Assembly (NCBI GenBank): GCA_947631715.1
Contig: CANRMK010000025.1
Coordinates: forward strand, 1 to 12,710
Direction of reading: 5' to 3'
DNA: 12,710 nucleotides
Source of the DNA: an uncultured Acetatifactor sp.
Lineage (GTDB): Bacteria; Bacillota; Clostridia; Lachnospirales; Lachnospiraceae
A program made the translations under genes and the position numbers. Positions 7,180-12,710 of the stretch are shown in pieces. Each line of letters starts with the position of its first letter. Position 1 is the first letter of the stretch. Under the pieces are notes generated by a model, which searched no databases, was not told the DNA's origin, and saw only the letters and a list, made by a program, of their open reading frames with translations.

Positions 7180-9108
7180 TTATTTACTCTTATTCTTGCG
7201 GATCTCAGGCTTATAGTCATCAAAGAAAGAGGTCGGGCTGACGTCCGCATAGCACTGGGAGCACATACCCTCGATAACGGCGCCATTGTTGATCTGGACG
7301 GACTTGGACTTGATGTTGCCCATCACGATCGCAGATGCGTCCAGGATCACGGGGCCATGCACATCAATATCTCCCTTTACTGCGCCTGCAATGGCTGCGC
7401 TCGCCGCGGTGATGTTACCGATCACAACGGAGCTTGCGCCGATCTTAACGGCTCCCTCGCTGACTATCTCACCGTTGATCTTAGCGCCCTCAGCATAGAT
7501 CTCCGCCGCTTTGGAGTTGCCGTTGATGCTGCCAGTAATGTTCAGCTTGCCCAGAGCATCAATGTTTCCGATCACGGTTCCGATCACATCGACAGACCCC
7601 TCCGACATAATGTCACCTGTAATCTGCATGCCCGCTGTGATAATAGATGTCTCGTCCACTGCTTGTCTCGTTTCCATTTCCATGTGATATTCTTCTCCTT
7701 TACTTTCTTCTGACTGATCTTCAGCCTGTCCGGCCGTGTTTTCCTCTGACAGCTCTTCTACGATCTTGAATTGATCTTCCATCTGTTCCTCCTCTACTTT
7801 TTCATCGATATTTTCCGGTTCTAAAAGCGCTTCCTCTATAAGTTCCGGCTCGGGTTCTGAAAGCGGCTCTTCTATGGGGGCGGGCTCTGGCTCCGGCTCG
7901 GGTTCTGAAAGCGACTCCTCTATGGGGGCGGCCTCGGGCTCGGGCTCCGGCTCAAGCTCGGGTTCCGGCTCCGTGTCTGCTTCCAATTCTGGCTCCAGTT
8001 CCGGCTCCGAAAGTTCTTCCTCTATGAGGTCGAGTTCAGGTTCCAGCTCCGAAAATTCTTCCTCCACGGGTTCGGGTTCTGGCTCCGATTCTGAAAGTGT
8101 TTCTTCTACAGGTTCGGGTTCCGGCTCAAATTCCGGTTCCGGCTTTTCGTCCTCATGTACCCCCATAGTTTCGTCTGGCACTTCTATCCAATCCCGTTCC
8201 TGAATATCTCCGGCTGCTGGCTCTTCCCGTGCAGGCGTTTCCTCCGCTGACTGTACTTCCGCCTCTGGCTCTTCTGCAGCAGGTTCTTCCCACGCAGGCG
8301 CTTCCGTTTCAAAATCTTCTATTTCAGCCTCTTCCGCCTCCGGCTGCATCAATATGTCGCTCTCCGTGTCCTCCGCAGGTATTTCCACCGGGCTCCAGAT
8401 GCTCTCCAGATCCGGTTCCGAATTCCACTCGCTCTCCTCCGGTTCAGGCTGCTCTTTCCATGCGAACGTTTCCTCCACAGACTGTACCTTGGTCTCCGGC
8501 TCTTCCGCAGCCGGCTCTCCCCATGTGGGGCTTTCCTCCGGCATTTGACCCGAAGCCGCGTCCGCTTCAAACTTTTCTGCTTCGATTTCTTCCGCTTCCG
8601 ACAGTTCCGCAGCCGCTTCACCCCATACAGGTTCTTTTTCCAACATTTGACCCGAAACTGCGTCCGTTTCAAACTTTTCTGCTTCAATCTCTTCCGCTTC
8701 CGGCGGTTCCGCAGCCGGCTCTTTCCATTTCGGCTCTTCCGCAGACGCTTCTCCCCATACAGGCTTTTCCTCCGGCATTTGGCCCGAAGCCGCGTCCGTT
8801 TCGCCCTTTTCTGCTTCGACCTTTTCCGGCTCTTCCTCCGGCATTACAAACGTGTCATCGATATTCGCAAGCATCTGCTCCAGCGAAATCTTCAGCCCGT
8901 CCAGACTTGCGGAATCCTCTTCTGCTTCCTCTTTTCCGCGCTCGGCCGGTACCTCTGCAGTCATGTCCTGTTCCGGTACTGTCTGATGCCTTTCCTCCGT
9001 CAGTTCCTCTTCCAGCAGCTCTTCCTCCACCGGAGGTCCTGCTTCCTCAGGCATCAGTTCATTCATCACCTGGGACAGGTCTTGTTTTAAATCTGAGAAA
9101 AACCCCAT
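7180..9108 (-). CDS. Bactofilin with a very long acidic repeat arm
   Basis: Bactofilins are small beta-helical proteins that polymerise without nucleotide and position wall enzymes or shape determinants. The bactofilin domain is C-terminal, about residues 485-618. It is a run of short beta-strand rungs (TGDIMSEGSVDVIGTVIGNI, then GKLNITGSINGN, GAKINGEIVSEGAVKIG, HGPVILDASAIVMGNIKSKSVQI). The N-terminus MGFFSDLKQDLSQVMNELM is a short amphipathic, possibly membrane-touching segment. Between them, residues 21 to about 470 are almost all Glu, Pro, Ala and Ser, with two repeat families: Trp-containing 34-44-residue units and EP dipeptide runs. Usual bactofilins are 120-250 residues, so 642 is exceptional. 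The SD GGGAGG overlaps the spacer after the deacetylase stop, 19 bp upstream. The arm is probably disordered and strongly negative, a spacer or docking tether. The domain is sure; the arm's role is unknown. Confidence 0.9.
   Translation of the reverse strand: MGFFSDLKQDLSQVMNELMPEEAGPPVEEELLEEELTEERHQTVPEQDMTAEVPAERGKEEAEEDSASLDGLKISLEQMLANIDDTFVMPEEEPEKVEAEKGETDAASGQMPEEKPVWGEASAEEPKWKEPAAEPPEAEEIEAEKFETDAVSGQMLEKEPVWGEAAAELSEAEEIEAEKFEADAASGQMPEESPTWGEPAAEEPETKVQSVEETFAWKEQPEPEESEWNSEPDLESIWSPVEIPAEDTESDILMQPEAEEAEIEDFETEAPAWEEPAAEEPEAEVQSAEETPAREEPAAGDIQERDWIEVPDETMGVHEDEKPEPEFEPEPEPVEETLSESEPEPEPVEEEFSELEPELDLIEEELSEPELEPELEADTEPEPELEPEPEPEAAPIEESLSEPEPEPEPAPIEEPLSEPEPELIEEALLEPENIDEKVEEEQMEDQFKIVEELSEENTAGQAEDQSEESKGEEYHMEMETRQAVDETSIITAGMQITGDIMSEGSVDVIGTVIGNIDALGKLNITGSINGNSKAAEIYAEGAKINGEIVSEGAVKIGASSVVIGNITAASAAIAGAVKGDIDVHGPVILDASAIVMGNIKSKSVQINNGAVIEGMCSQCYADVSPTSFFDDYKPEIRKNKSK
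7813..8148 (-). repeat. Glu-Pro repeat tract within the bactofilin gene
   Basis: Residues 321-432 consist of irregular units built on EPEPEP joined by IEEPLSEPEP-like linkers (for example EEPLSEPEPE and EESLSEPEPE). Such EP repeats usually form stiff, extended, polyanionic rods. The DNA is rich in GGTTCC/GGCTCC-type hexamers on the plus strand, which explains the Gly-Ser-rich antisense ORF seen there. Copy number could change by slippage without a frameshift, since units are whole codons. Confidence 0.8.
8497..8823 (-). repeat. Tandem Trp-containing repeats within the bactofilin gene
   Basis: Three copies of a unit of the form EIEAEKFETDA-SGQM-EE-PVWGEAAAE lie at residues 96-126, 140-169 and 174-204. 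The copies are also close at DNA level: the shared CATTTGRCCC start falls at 8542, 8644 and 8776 on the plus strand. The spacings are 102 and 132 bp, or 34 and 44 codons, both multiples of three. The longer spacing contains an extra 10 codons (around EEPKWKEPAA). A degraded fourth copy is at residues 262-300. The high nucleotide identity suggests recent in-frame duplication, so length may vary between strains. Confidence 0.85.
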
Positions 9109-9127
9109 GCTCTCTTAAAACCTCCCA

Positions 9128-10099
9128 TCAATTAACGGCATCTCTTTCTATATGCTGAATCGGTATCGTTTCCTCCGTGATCGGCAGGATCTCCGTGTTT
9201 TCCATGGCCTGTATCTTTTCAATGATCTCAGGCAGTGCGTCCACTGTCGTACGCTTTCCGGGTGCGTCATGCATCAATATGATAGTAGTCCCCCGGTCTT
9301 CTATCCCCTCTGTGGCGTTCCGGACCAGCTCGTCCACTGTGAGCTTTCTGCTGCTGCCGTCTCCGGAGGCCACATTCCAATCATAGAACTGCACATCCCA
9401 GCTCTCCAGATAATCTGCAAATTCCCACATATCCACGTTGCTGATGGAATTGGAGCTGCCTCCGGGGAACCGGTAAATATTGCTGGTCACGCCCGTGACA
9501 TCCTCCAGATAGCTGCGCAGCTTTACAAAATCCTCTGCGAAATCCTCCACAGAGCTGTACAGCTCCACATATTTGTGGGTGTAAGAGTGCATTCCCAGGC
9601 TGTGCCCCCGTTCCACGATCTGCTTTAGCGCTTCCCGGGCCGTTTCCCCCTCTTTTCCCACCACAAAAAAAGTCGCTTTCACCTCATACCGGTCCAGGAT
9701 ATCCAATATTTCTTCGGTATAAACACTGGGGCCATCATCAAAAGTAAGATATACCTTGTGAACCATCGGTTCTTCCGAAGCTGTCTCCTGTTCCCCGGAA
9801 GCGGATATCTCTCCGCTTTCCGCCCCCTGGGCCTCCCCGCCGGTAACTTCCTGATCCTGCCTCTCCCGGAAAAGCTCCTGCATGATCATCTGCTGATCCA
9901 CAGTCTGCCCCGCCAGCACCTCTACCCAGTCTGCCAGTTCTTTCAGGCTCCTGTCCGCCTCGCGCACTTCTGCGAACAGGTAAATGCACAGACAGTAAGG
10001 CAGTACGATCAACAGAAGCAGCGCAAAAAGGATTTCTTTCTTCAGTCTTCTCACCCGCTTCTGTCTCCGGGGATCCTGCTGTTTATTTGCTTCTGCCAT
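9128..10099 (-). CDS. Membrane-anchored polysaccharide deacetylase (NodB domain)
   Basis: Predicted metal-dependent N-deacetylase acting on peptidoglycan or another wall glycan outside the membrane. The 323 residues comprise a basic N-terminus, one membrane helix (about 22-43), a charged, Glu/Ser-rich extracellular linker (44-112) and a NodB domain (about 114-300). Family motifs: TFDDGP (119-124, catalytic base D121 and metal ligand D122), HSYTH (171-175, both metal His), RFPGGSSN (210-217), DWNV (240-243) and LMHD (275-278, catalytic His277). All catalytic positions are intact, so activity is expected. ATG at 10099 follows AAGGTGAG. Only 19 bp separate its stop from the bactofilin start, so the two are likely co-translated and functionally linked. 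The exact substrate (MurNAc or GlcNAc of the wall) cannot be told from sequence alone. Confidence 0.92.
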   Translation of the reverse strand: MAEANKQQDPRRQKRVRRLKKEILFALLLLIVLPYCLCIYLFAEVREADRSLKELADWVEVLAGQTVDQQMIMQELFRERQDQEVTGGEAQGAESGEISASGEQETASEEPMVHKVYLTFDDGPSVYTEEILDILDRYEVKATFFVVGKEGETAREALKQIVERGHSLGMHSYTHKYVELYSSVEDFAEDFVKLRSYLEDVTGVTSNIYRFPGGSSNSISNVDMWEFADYLESWDVQFYDWNVASGDGSSRKLTVDELVRNATEGIEDRGTTIILMHDAPGKRTTVDALPEIIEKIQAMENTEILPITEETIPIQHIERDAVN

Positions 10100-10133
10100 A
10101 GGCTCACCTTATCTTTTTGAACTCTCAAGTCTC

Positions 10134-10142
10134 AGTATAGCA
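10134..10142 (-). promoter_or_regulatory. Extended -10 promoter for the deacetylase-bactofilin unit
   Basis: Read on the minus strand, TGCTATACT ends at 10134 (TATACT at 10134-10139, TG extension at 10141-10142). No good -35 is visible 17 bp upstream, which fits an extended -10 promoter. It would start transcription about 30 bp before the deacetylase ATG, after the terminator at 10175-10202. Confidence 0.5.
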
Positions 10143-10174
10143 TATTCGTCTTTTTTGGGAAAGAAAAAAATCAA

Positions 10175-10202
10175 AAAAAGGGCATATAAAAATGCCCTTT
10201 TT
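10175..10202. terminator. Bidirectional intrinsic terminator
   Basis: GGGCAT (10180-10185) pairs with ATGCCC (10192-10197) across a 6-nt ATAAAA loop. The stem extends by five A:T pairs, so U-runs exist in either direction. On the minus strand it lies 9 bp after the FeoB-associated gene stop and ends that monocistronic unit before the deacetylase promoter. Confidence 0.85.
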
Positions 10203-10211
10203 CCGATCCTG

Positions 10212-10376
10212 CTATTTTTTTGCTTTTTCAGCCGATGCGCCCACACAGCTCTGACAGCTGCCGGAGCACCCTGCGCAGCCCCCGCTGCACTGCCCTCTGC
10301 GCCATTTGCGGAGCTGACTGCGCAGAATAAAAAAAGCCGCTATCGCTATAATCGAAATAATAATCACATCTGCCAT
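10212..10376 (-). CDS. FeoB-associated Cys-rich small membrane protein
   Basis: A 54-residue ORF starting MADVIIISIIAIAAFF. It has one N-terminal membrane helix (about 3-18), a basic stop-transfer stretch (LRKWRRGQ), then a Cys cluster C30-x3-C34-x2-C37-x3-C41-x2-C44 rich in Gly and Ser, and a short Lys tail. This matches the FeoB-associated cysteine-rich family found near ferrous iron transporters in Firmicutes; its role is thought to be in ferrous iron uptake but is not well defined. Here there is no feoA or feoB nearby; the gene stands alone with its own promoter and a Fur-like box. The start at 10376 has AAAGGA upstream. A longer ORF in another frame across this span lacks such features and is a shadow. 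Confidence 0.88.
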   Translation of the reverse strand: MADVIIISIIAIAAFFILRSQLRKWRRGQCSGGCAGCSGSCQSCVGASAEKAKK

Positions 10377-10400
10377 AACTTTTCATCCTTTCGGTTTTGT

Positions 10401-10415
10401 TGAGAACGGTTCTCA
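10401..10415. promoter_or_regulatory. Fur-like 7-1-7 operator
   Basis: TGAGAACGGTTCTCA is a perfect inverted repeat with 7-bp arms and a central G. It resembles the Gram-positive Fur box TGAGAATnATTCTCA. It directly follows the -10 element and would cover the transcription start, the usual place for an iron-responsive repressor. The gene it controls is a predicted iron-uptake accessory, which supports the call. A related metalloregulator is possible. Confidence 0.65.
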
Positions 10416-10420
10416 TTTAT

Positions 10421-10447
10421 ATTATATGAAATATACCCCATTGTCAA
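10421..10447 (-). promoter_or_regulatory. Promoter of the FeoB-associated gene
   Basis: On the minus strand a perfect TTGACA (10442-10447) is followed, after 15 bp, by a perfect TATAAT (10421-10426). A 17-bp spacing would instead give TAATAT. The predicted start near 10414 falls within the Fur-like palindrome. Confidence 0.7.
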
Positions 10448-10467
10448 GTCTCCCCGGAAAAATTTAT

Positions 10468-10486
10468 TCCTGCAGTTTTTACAGGA
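10468..10486 (-). terminator. Weak possible terminator after the KTSC gene
   Basis: TCCTG (10468-10472) and CAGGA (10482-10486) can form a 5-bp stem followed on the minus strand by AATAAATTTTT. The stem is short, so termination here may be partial. It is the only candidate between the KTSC stop at 10566 and the next promoter. Confidence 0.3.
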
Positions 10487-10565
10487 TTTATCTTTTGGTT
10501 ATAACAGCTATATATTTATATATTCGGAAAGCATGCAGCGGCAATACCGGCTTTTCCTGACATGA

Positions 10566-10784
10566 TCAGTCCCGGCGGCGTCCCGTCTCAGGAAAATGCC
10601 CGCAGATACATCTCCTGTAATACAGATCTGGGCTGGCGCTTTCACGGAAATGATACCAGACCTCCTCCGGCACATTGGCATAACATCTGACCCGCTTGCC
10701 ATGTGCAAGCCTTACTTCAAGAAGCGCCCTCTGGGCGTCATATCCGATCGCATCGATCTGATTGCTGCAAAAACTAAAATACAT
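10566..10784 (-). CDS. KTSC-domain small protein
   Basis: A 72-residue protein matching the KTSC domain, a small module also found at the C-terminus of some lysyl-tRNA synthetases; its function is not established. Recognisable features are IDAIGYDAQRALLEVRLAHGK near the N-terminus, then VPEEVWYHFRESAS and YYRRCICGHFP, corresponding to the family pattern of VP-x-vy-x2-l-x2-a-S and yF-x2-I+. An ATG at 10799 is also in frame. However, the SD GGAGGG (10792-10797) overlaps that codon and sits 7 nt before ATG 10784, so the shorter start is preferred. It is divergent from aroF. No link to its neighbours is evident. Confidence 0.75.
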   Translation of the reverse strand: MYFSFCSNQIDAIGYDAQRALLEVRLAHGKRVRCYANVPEEVWYHFRESASPDLYYRRCICGHFPETGRRRD

Positions 10785-10814
10785 GCTTTTTCCCTCCATT
10801 ACAATAGGCGAAAT

Positions 10815-10874
10815 TTATCCGAGTGTTTCAGTCAAATCACAGGCCGCTGCCTGCCGTCTCCTCTTTTGCTGCAT
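10815..10874 (-). CDS. Possible 19-residue small ORF or leader peptide
   Basis: ATG at 10874 is preceded by AAAGGAG with ideal 8-nt spacing. The peptide is MQQKRRRQAAACDLTETLG and ends 17 bp before the KTSC gene's SD. It is basic at the N-terminus and resembles nothing I know. Short ORFs with an SD arise by chance in purine-rich leaders, so this is only a candidate. If real, it could be a leader coupled to the KTSC gene. Confidence 0.25.
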   Translation of the reverse strand: MQQKRRRQAAACDLTETLG

Positions 10875-11029
10875 TGGAATGTCTCCTTTCAGGAAGATCG
10901 ATCGGGTCTCTCCGTCCACCTCCTTCCCTCTTGATTTTCTTCCTACATAAAAATTTATCACTGTCCTGTCCCTGCTTATCGTGCTTTTATTAATAGTGTA
11001 ATTTTTTTAATATCTATCGCTATTATTAT

Positions 11030-11044
11030 ATGTTCCATGAACAT
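11030..11044. promoter_or_regulatory. Palindrome upstream of the aroF -35
   Basis: ATGTTC-CAT-GAACAT is a perfect 6-3-6 inverted repeat ending one base before the -35 element. The position suits an activator or repressor site. The arm order (GTTC...GAAC) is the reverse of a Gram-positive LexA box, so it is not an SOS box. The binding factor is unknown. Confidence 0.4.
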
Positions 11045-11045
11045 C

Positions 11046-11074
11046 TTGCAGAATTTCTTTTCTTATACTATAAT
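11046..11074 (+). promoter_or_regulatory. aroF promoter
   Basis: TTGCAG (11046-11051) and a perfect TATAAT (11069-11074) are separated by exactly 17 bp. The predicted start near 11081 gives a leader of about 70 nt before ATG 11150. The promoter lies inside the upstream in-frame extension of the ORF, which rules out the earlier ATG at 11030. Confidence 0.8.
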
Positions 11075-11098
11075 GGACAGCAGCGCACGAGCGCAGGA

Positions 11099-11113
11099 AT
11101 CTGCAGTGCAGAT
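11099..11113. promoter_or_regulatory. Palindrome in the aroF early transcribed region
   Basis: ATCTGCA-G-TGCAGAT is a perfect 7-1-7 inverted repeat about 18 bp past the predicted start. A 1-nt loop makes it a poor RNA hairpin and a better DNA-binding operator, for instance for an aromatic amino acid regulator. No such regulator is identified here. Confidence 0.4.
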
Positions 11114-11149
11114 ATCATTGAACGGAAAGGAACACAAAGGCGAATCACC

Positions 11150-12178
11150 ATGAGTTTTGAATTTATACGGAAGCTGCCCACACCGGCAGAGATCCAGAAA
11201 GAGTATCCTCTGCCCGCAGAGCTGGCGGAGATCAAGAAAGAGCGCGACAGAGAGATCACCGATGTGATCACGGGAAAGAGCAGCAAATTTCTTGTGATCA
11301 TCGGCCCCTGTTCCGCAGACAATGAAGACTCCGTCTGCGATTATATCAGCCGGCTGGCGGCAGTCAATGAAAAAGTAAAGGACAAGCTGATTCTGATCCC
11401 CAGGATCTATACCAACAAGCCCCGCACTACCGGAGAGGGCTACAAGGGCATCGTCCACCAGCCCAATCCCGAAAAAAAACCTGATTTTCTGGCAGGACTT
11501 GTGGCCATGAGAAAAATGCATATCCGTGCCATCCAGGAATCCGGCCTCACGGCAGCGGACGAAATGCTTTATCCCGAAAACTGGGGATATGTATCGGATA
11601 TTTTGTCCTATGTGGCCATCGGAGCCCGCTCTGTGGAGGATCAGCAGCACCGCCTTACGGTCAGCGGCTTTGATGTGGCATCCGGAATGAAGAACCCTAC
11701 CAGCGGAGACCTTGCCGTAATGCTGAATTCCGTATATGCCGCCCAGCATCCTCATTCCTTTATTTACCGGGGCTGGGAGGTAAAGACTACGGGCAACGAG
11801 CTGACCCACACCGTGTTAAGAGGCGCCACCAACAAGCACGGAAACAGCATTCCAAACTACCATTATGAGGATCTGAACCTGCTTCTGGAAATGTACGGGA
11901 AAATGGATCTGAAGAACCCGGCCTGCATCATCGATTCCAACCATTCCAATTCCGGGAAGCAGTTCGAACAGCAGATCCGGATCGTAAAAGAAGTCATGCA
12001 CAGCCGGAAGCTGAACAGAGATATCCATAACCTGGTAAAGGGAGTTATGGTGGAAAGCTACATTGAGGAGGGCTGCCAGAAAGTGGGCGGCGGTATCTAC
12101 GGAAAGTCCATCACCGACCCCTGCCTTGGCTGGGAAGCATCCGAAAAATTGATTTATGATATTGCAGAATATGAGTAA
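11150..12178 (+). CDS. aroF: 3-deoxy-7-phosphoheptulonate (DAHP) synthase, class I
   Basis: First enzyme of the shikimate pathway. It condenses phosphoenolpyruvate and erythrose 4-phosphate into DAHP in the cytoplasm, using a divalent metal. The 342-residue protein resembles the E. coli AroF/G/H type. It has IIGPCSADNEDSV (50-62, metal ligand C54), KPRTTGEGYKG (90-100), GARSVEDQQHR (158-168), SGMKNPTSG (178-186), DSNHSNSGKQ (262-271, metal His265), VESYIEEG (301-308, Glu302) and ITDPCLGW (321-328, Asp323). An N-terminal arm of about 45 residues precedes the barrel, where feedback inhibitors bind in this class; the specific inhibitor (Phe, Tyr or Trp) cannot be read off here. ATG 11150 follows AAAGG. 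It is monocistronic, with its own promoter and terminator. The paralog letter is uncertain. Confidence 0.95.
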   Translation: MSFEFIRKLPTPAEIQKEYPLPAELAEIKKERDREITDVITGKSSKFLVIIGPCSADNEDSVCDYISRLAAVNEKVKDKLILIPRIYTNKPRTTGEGYKGIVHQPNPEKKPDFLAGLVAMRKMHIRAIQESGLTAADEMLYPENWGYVSDILSYVAIGARSVEDQQHRLTVSGFDVASGMKNPTSGDLAVMLNSVYAAQHPHSFIYRGWEVKTTGNELTHTVLRGATNKHGNSIPNYHYEDLNLLLEMYGKMDLKNPACIIDSNHSNSGKQFEQQIRIVKEVMHSRKLNRDIHNLVKGVMVESYIEEGCQKVGGGIYGKSITDPCLGWEASEKLIYDIAEYE

Positions 12179-12214
12179 ATTCACTCCGTAAAAGCATCTG
12201 ACAAAAACAGGGGC

Positions 12215-12266
12215 CTGCAGCCGCCGGACCTATCTACCGAAAACAGCGGCTGCAGCGTCTTTTTTT
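12215..12266 (+). terminator. Intrinsic terminator of aroF
   Basis: CTGCAGCCGC (12215-12224) and GCGGCTGCAG (12246-12255) form a perfect 10-bp stem with a 21-nt loop, followed by CGTC and seven T residues (12260-12266). It lies 36 bp after the aroF stop. A short T-run (from CAAAAAC at 12202-12208) on the other side means it may also serve the converging spoIIM gene. Confidence 0.88.
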
Positions 12267-12710
12267 CTAAAATACTTTCAGATATCCCAGCAGCACATAG
12301 GGGTTCACGTAAGCCTCCAGCGCACACCCCGCCGCGCCTGCCGCCAGGATTCCGGCCAGCTGTCCCAGTTTTCTCCACGCATATCCCCTGTCTTTTTCAA
12401 AATCCACTGCCCGCCGGTAAATTCCCCGGTAAAGCCCCTGGCACCACCCAAGCAGCGCCGTCAGCACCGGCACATACACCAGGTACTGGGGAAATACCGC
12501 CGCCAGCGCCAGAATGATCCCCCTGACCCCATATCGGATCAAAAGCGCTGCAAAAAAGGCTCCCGCTGACATTCCGTACCATGCGGCCGCCCCCACGCAC
12601 ACTGCCATTCCCAGATAAGTGGTTGACAGGACTGCCAGGATCAGGAAACCGAAAATACGCTTCCTCAGCACATAGGAAAAGAGCGCGTTCCCATCTACCG
12701 TCATATATTT
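12267..12710 (-). CDS. spoIIM: Stage II sporulation protein M family, 5' end beyond window
   Basis: SpoIIM is a polytopic membrane protein that, with SpoIID and SpoIIP, drives peptidoglycan remodelling during forespore engulfment. The frame is open through the right edge, so about 50-60 N-terminal residues, including the first membrane helix, are probably outside; an internal ATG at 12704 is unlikely to be the true start. Visible features: GNALFSYVLRKR, hydrophobic helices at roughly 16-42, 46-88 (with IRYGVRGIILALAAVFPQYLVYVPVL, matching the family LPQ-x-LiyiPV motif) and 112-145, and a C-terminus ALEAYVNPYVLLGYLKVF typical of clostridial members. The visible 147 residues fit a full length near 200. 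The gene converges on aroF and shares its terminator region. It supports an endospore-former host. Confidence 0.8.
   Translation of the reverse strand, partial: KYMTVDGNALFSYVLRKRIFGFLILAVLSTTYLGMAVCVGAAAWYGMSAGAFFAALLIRYGVRGIILALAAVFPQYLVYVPVLTALLGWCQGLYRGIYRRAVDFEKDRGYAWRKLGQLAGILAAGAAGCALEAYVNPYVLLGYLKVF

Larger units (their letters stand above)
10785..11149. other. Divergent intergenic region between the KTSC gene and aroF
   Basis: About 365 bp with no long gene. The right part is A/T-rich and carries the aroF promoter with flanking palindromes. The left part is purine-rich on the minus strand. It holds a 19-codon ORF at 10874-10815 (MQQKRRRQAAC...) with a very good SD, AAAGGAG, 8 nt before its ATG, and a second SD-like AAGGAGGTGG (10916-10925) with no start codon at usable distance. 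No confident minus-strand promoter for the KTSC gene was found. Confidence 0.6.

Noticed and set aside
7874..8203. Plus-strand Gly-Ser repeat ORF
   Set aside because: It is the antisense reading of the Glu-Pro repeat of the bactofilin gene; the opposite strand ends in a conserved bactofilin domain.
7813..8823. CRISPR-like repeat array
   Set aside because: The repeats are in frame, vary by codon, lack unique spacers and translate to acidic protein repeats joined to a bactofilin.
8229..9158. Plus-strand Pro/Leu-rich ORF of 309 codons
   Set aside because: Antisense shadow of the acidic repeat arm; no SD and no domain.
10228..10416. Minus-strand 62-codon ORF starting MRTVLNK
   Set aside because: It is in another frame over the FeoB-associated gene and lacks the helix plus Cys cluster; its start is also inside the Fur-like operator region.
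10916..10925. Near-perfect SD (AAGGAGGTGG on the minus strand) marking a gene
   Set aside because: No ATG, GTG or TTG lies at a usable distance downstream, so it is taken as a purine-rich leader segment.
11030..11044. Possible LexA/SOS box
   Set aside because: The Gram-positive box is GAAC-n4-GTTC; here the arms are GTTC-n3-GAAC, the opposite order and a different spacing.
11030..11149. N-terminal extension of aroF from ATG 11030
   Set aside because: The consensus promoter at 11046-11074 lies inside it, and ATG 11150 has its own SD and matches the usual N-terminus of the family.

Overview
The window looks like a chromosomal segment of an anaerobic, endospore-forming Firmicute of class Clostridia, most likely Lachnospiraceae. 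This rests on the low-GC-Gram-positive order pyrH-frr-uppS-cdsA-dxr-rseP, a SpoIIM-family sporulation protein, a FeoB-associated cysteine-rich small protein, strong AAGGAGG-type ribosome binding sites, and a bactofilin with a short amphipathic N-terminus (MGFFSDLK...). The assignment is inferred from gene content; no rRNA or tRNA is present to fix it.

Layout. Positions 10099 down to 1 form a nearly continuous minus-strand gene train. It runs: membrane-anchored NodB-type polysaccharide deacetylase, a very large acidic bactofilin, pyrH (UMP kinase), frr (ribosome recycling factor), uppS (undecaprenyl diphosphate synthase), cdsA (CDP-diglyceride synthase), dxr (DXP reductoisomerase), rseP (site-2 protease), a divergent PP2C-like protein, and a Hanks-type Ser/Thr kinase cut by the left edge. 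Gaps are mostly 4 to 155 bp, and the PP2C-like gene and kinase overlap by ATGA. A bidirectional terminator at 10175-10202 isolates this train from the next unit.

Positions 10212-10447 hold a monocistronic minus-strand gene for a 54-residue FeoB-associated membrane protein. It has its own promoter and a perfect 7-1-7 Fur-like palindrome. A small KTSC-domain gene follows on the minus strand, then a roughly 350-bp divergent regulatory region. A plus-strand class I DAHP synthase gene (aroF) comes next, with a clear promoter and a strong terminator. A SpoIIM-family gene, cut by the right edge, converges on that terminator.

How the genes fit together. The core cluster makes the C55 lipid carrier for wall synthesis (dxr for the MEP pathway, uppS for the carrier), phospholipid precursors (cdsA), pyrimidine nucleotides (pyrH), ribosome recycling (frr) and intramembrane proteolysis (rseP). 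The deacetylase-bactofilin pair at the head suggests a locally targeted wall-modification module. The PP2C-like/kinase pair at the tail suggests a phospho-signalling module attached to envelope biogenesis. The most noteworthy features are the loss of nearly all canonical PP2C metal-site residues in the phosphatase-like protein, the bactofilin's roughly 450-residue Glu/Pro/Trp repeat arm, and the iron-box-controlled orphan FeoB-associated gene.
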